Below are positions 13,508-13,970 of a DNA stretch of 13,970 nt, in pieces. How positions within the stretch are numbered: position 1 is the stretch's first letter; the number at the start of each line of letters is the position of its first letter. The stretch is taken from assembly GCA_025350985.1 (NCBI GenBank), contig JANXWU010000193.1, forward strand, positions 1-13,970, written 5' to 3'. The stretch is from Spartobacteria bacterium. Lineage in GTDB: Bacteria > Verrucomicrobiota > Verrucomicrobiia > Chthoniobacterales > Chthoniobacteraceae. Made by a program: the position numbers and the translations under genes. The notes below the pieces were generated by a model. That model ran no database searches. It was given only the letters and a program-made list of their open reading frames with translations, and was not told the origin of the DNA.

Positions 13508-13970
13508 ATGAACACCGTCCTCTCTCCCGCCACACCCGACGCCATCGAACGCGCCGTGGCACTGCTCGCACGCGGCGACATCGTCGCGCTCCCGACGGAA
13601 ACCGTGTATGGCCTCGCCGCCGACGCCACGCGCCCCGAAGCCGTGGCGAAAATCTTCGAGGCCAAAGAACGGCCATTCTTCGATCCGCTCATTGTGCATC
13701 TGCCCGATTTTTCATGGCTTGATCGGGTCACGAAAATTCCGCACCCCGATCTGCCACTCGTTGAAAAATTGACCCAAACATTTTGGCCCGGCCCGCTCAC
13801 GCTCGTGCTCCCACGGCAAAAAATCGTCCCCGATCTCGTCACCGCCGGACTGTCCACGGTCGCCGTCCGCATGAGCAGCCATGCGGTTCTCCGGGCGGTG
13901 CTGGGAAAATTTGGCAGACCGCTCGCGGCTCCCAGCGCCAACCGTTTCGGCCGCATCAGCCCGACGGCGG
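13508..13970 (+). CDS. L-threonylcarbamoyladenylate synthase (Sua5/YwlC/YrdC family), N-terminal part; runs past the right edge
   Basis: Makes threonylcarbamoyl-AMP from threonine, bicarbonate and ATP, the first step of the universal tRNA t6A37 modification. About 154 residues are visible. Signature parts: ALPTETVYGLAADA (27-40), IFEAKERPFFDPLIVH with the K-x-R pair (about 52-54), FWPGPLTLVLPR, VAVRMSSHAVLRAVL and APSANRFGRISPT, the S-x-N motif that contacts nucleotide and threonine. Whether it is the short YrdC type or the long Sua5 type with an extra C-terminal domain cannot be told, since the 3' end is missing. The start is the first ATG giving the family N-terminus; no Shine-Dalgarno or clear promoter is seen. 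Confidence 0.93.
   Translation, partial: MNTVLSPATPDAIERAVALLARGDIVALPTETVYGLAADATRPEAVAKIFEAKERPFFDPLIVHLPDFSWLDRVTKIPHPDLPLVEKLTQTFWPGPLTLVLPRQKIVPDLVTAGLSTVAVRMSSHAVLRAVLGKFGRPLAAPSANRFGRISPTA

Overview
The window reads as a chromosomal segment of a GC-rich, Gram-negative-type bacterium, most likely a member of the Verrucomicrobiota. That placement is an inference. It rests on the flavour of the housekeeping proteins, the near absence of Shine-Dalgarno sequences in front of clearly real genes, and 9-nt-periodic palindromic repeats of a type I associate with that group. Almost everything is core metabolism, replication or translation. There is no phage, transposase, CRISPR array, rRNA or tRNA that I can support.

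Layout. (1) 1-760, minus strand: the 5' part of a threonine synthase gene running off the left edge. A well-formed SAM-I (S-box) riboswitch and a TTGACG-N17-TAGCTT promoter precede it. (2) 760-4716, plus strand: an intergenic stretch with a likely 48-residue basic protein gene, then dnaE (DNA polymerase III alpha). The dnaE gene carries an in-frame palindromic repeat insertion and a complete set of PHP metal ligands. (3) 4717-5406: an intrinsic terminator between the convergent dnaE and a minus-strand gene for a small secreted beta-barrel-like protein. (4) 5776-8917, plus strand: a compact cluster prs - rplY(ctc) - pth - rpsF - ssb (PRPP supply, ribosomal proteins bL25 and bS6, peptidyl-tRNA recycling, single-strand binding protein). 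(5) 8947-10482, minus strand: a small protein gene I do not recognise, and a fatty-acyl desaturase with an unusual C-terminal helical tail. (6) 10607-11794, plus strand: a DEAD-box RNA helicase (motif II is DEVD). (7) 11842-12595, minus strand: a cold-shock protein gene overlapping aroK (shikimate kinase) by 14 nt. (8) 12787-13970, plus strand: purE, then a second 9-nt-periodic palindrome, then the 5' part of a Sua5/YwlC-type tRNA threonylcarbamoyladenosine synthesis gene running off the right edge.

Two things stand out. The first is a SAM riboswitch controlling a threonine synthase-family gene. A 10-nt stretch of the aptamer is perfectly complementary to the start-codon region, which could make it a SAM-ON translational switch at the methionine/threonine branch point. 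The second is a pair of palindromic repeats built from related 9-nt units. One lies between genes and the other inside the dnaE reading frame, where the 9-nt period keeps the frame open and is translated as a repeated His-Gly/Arg-Asp/Glu tripeptide.
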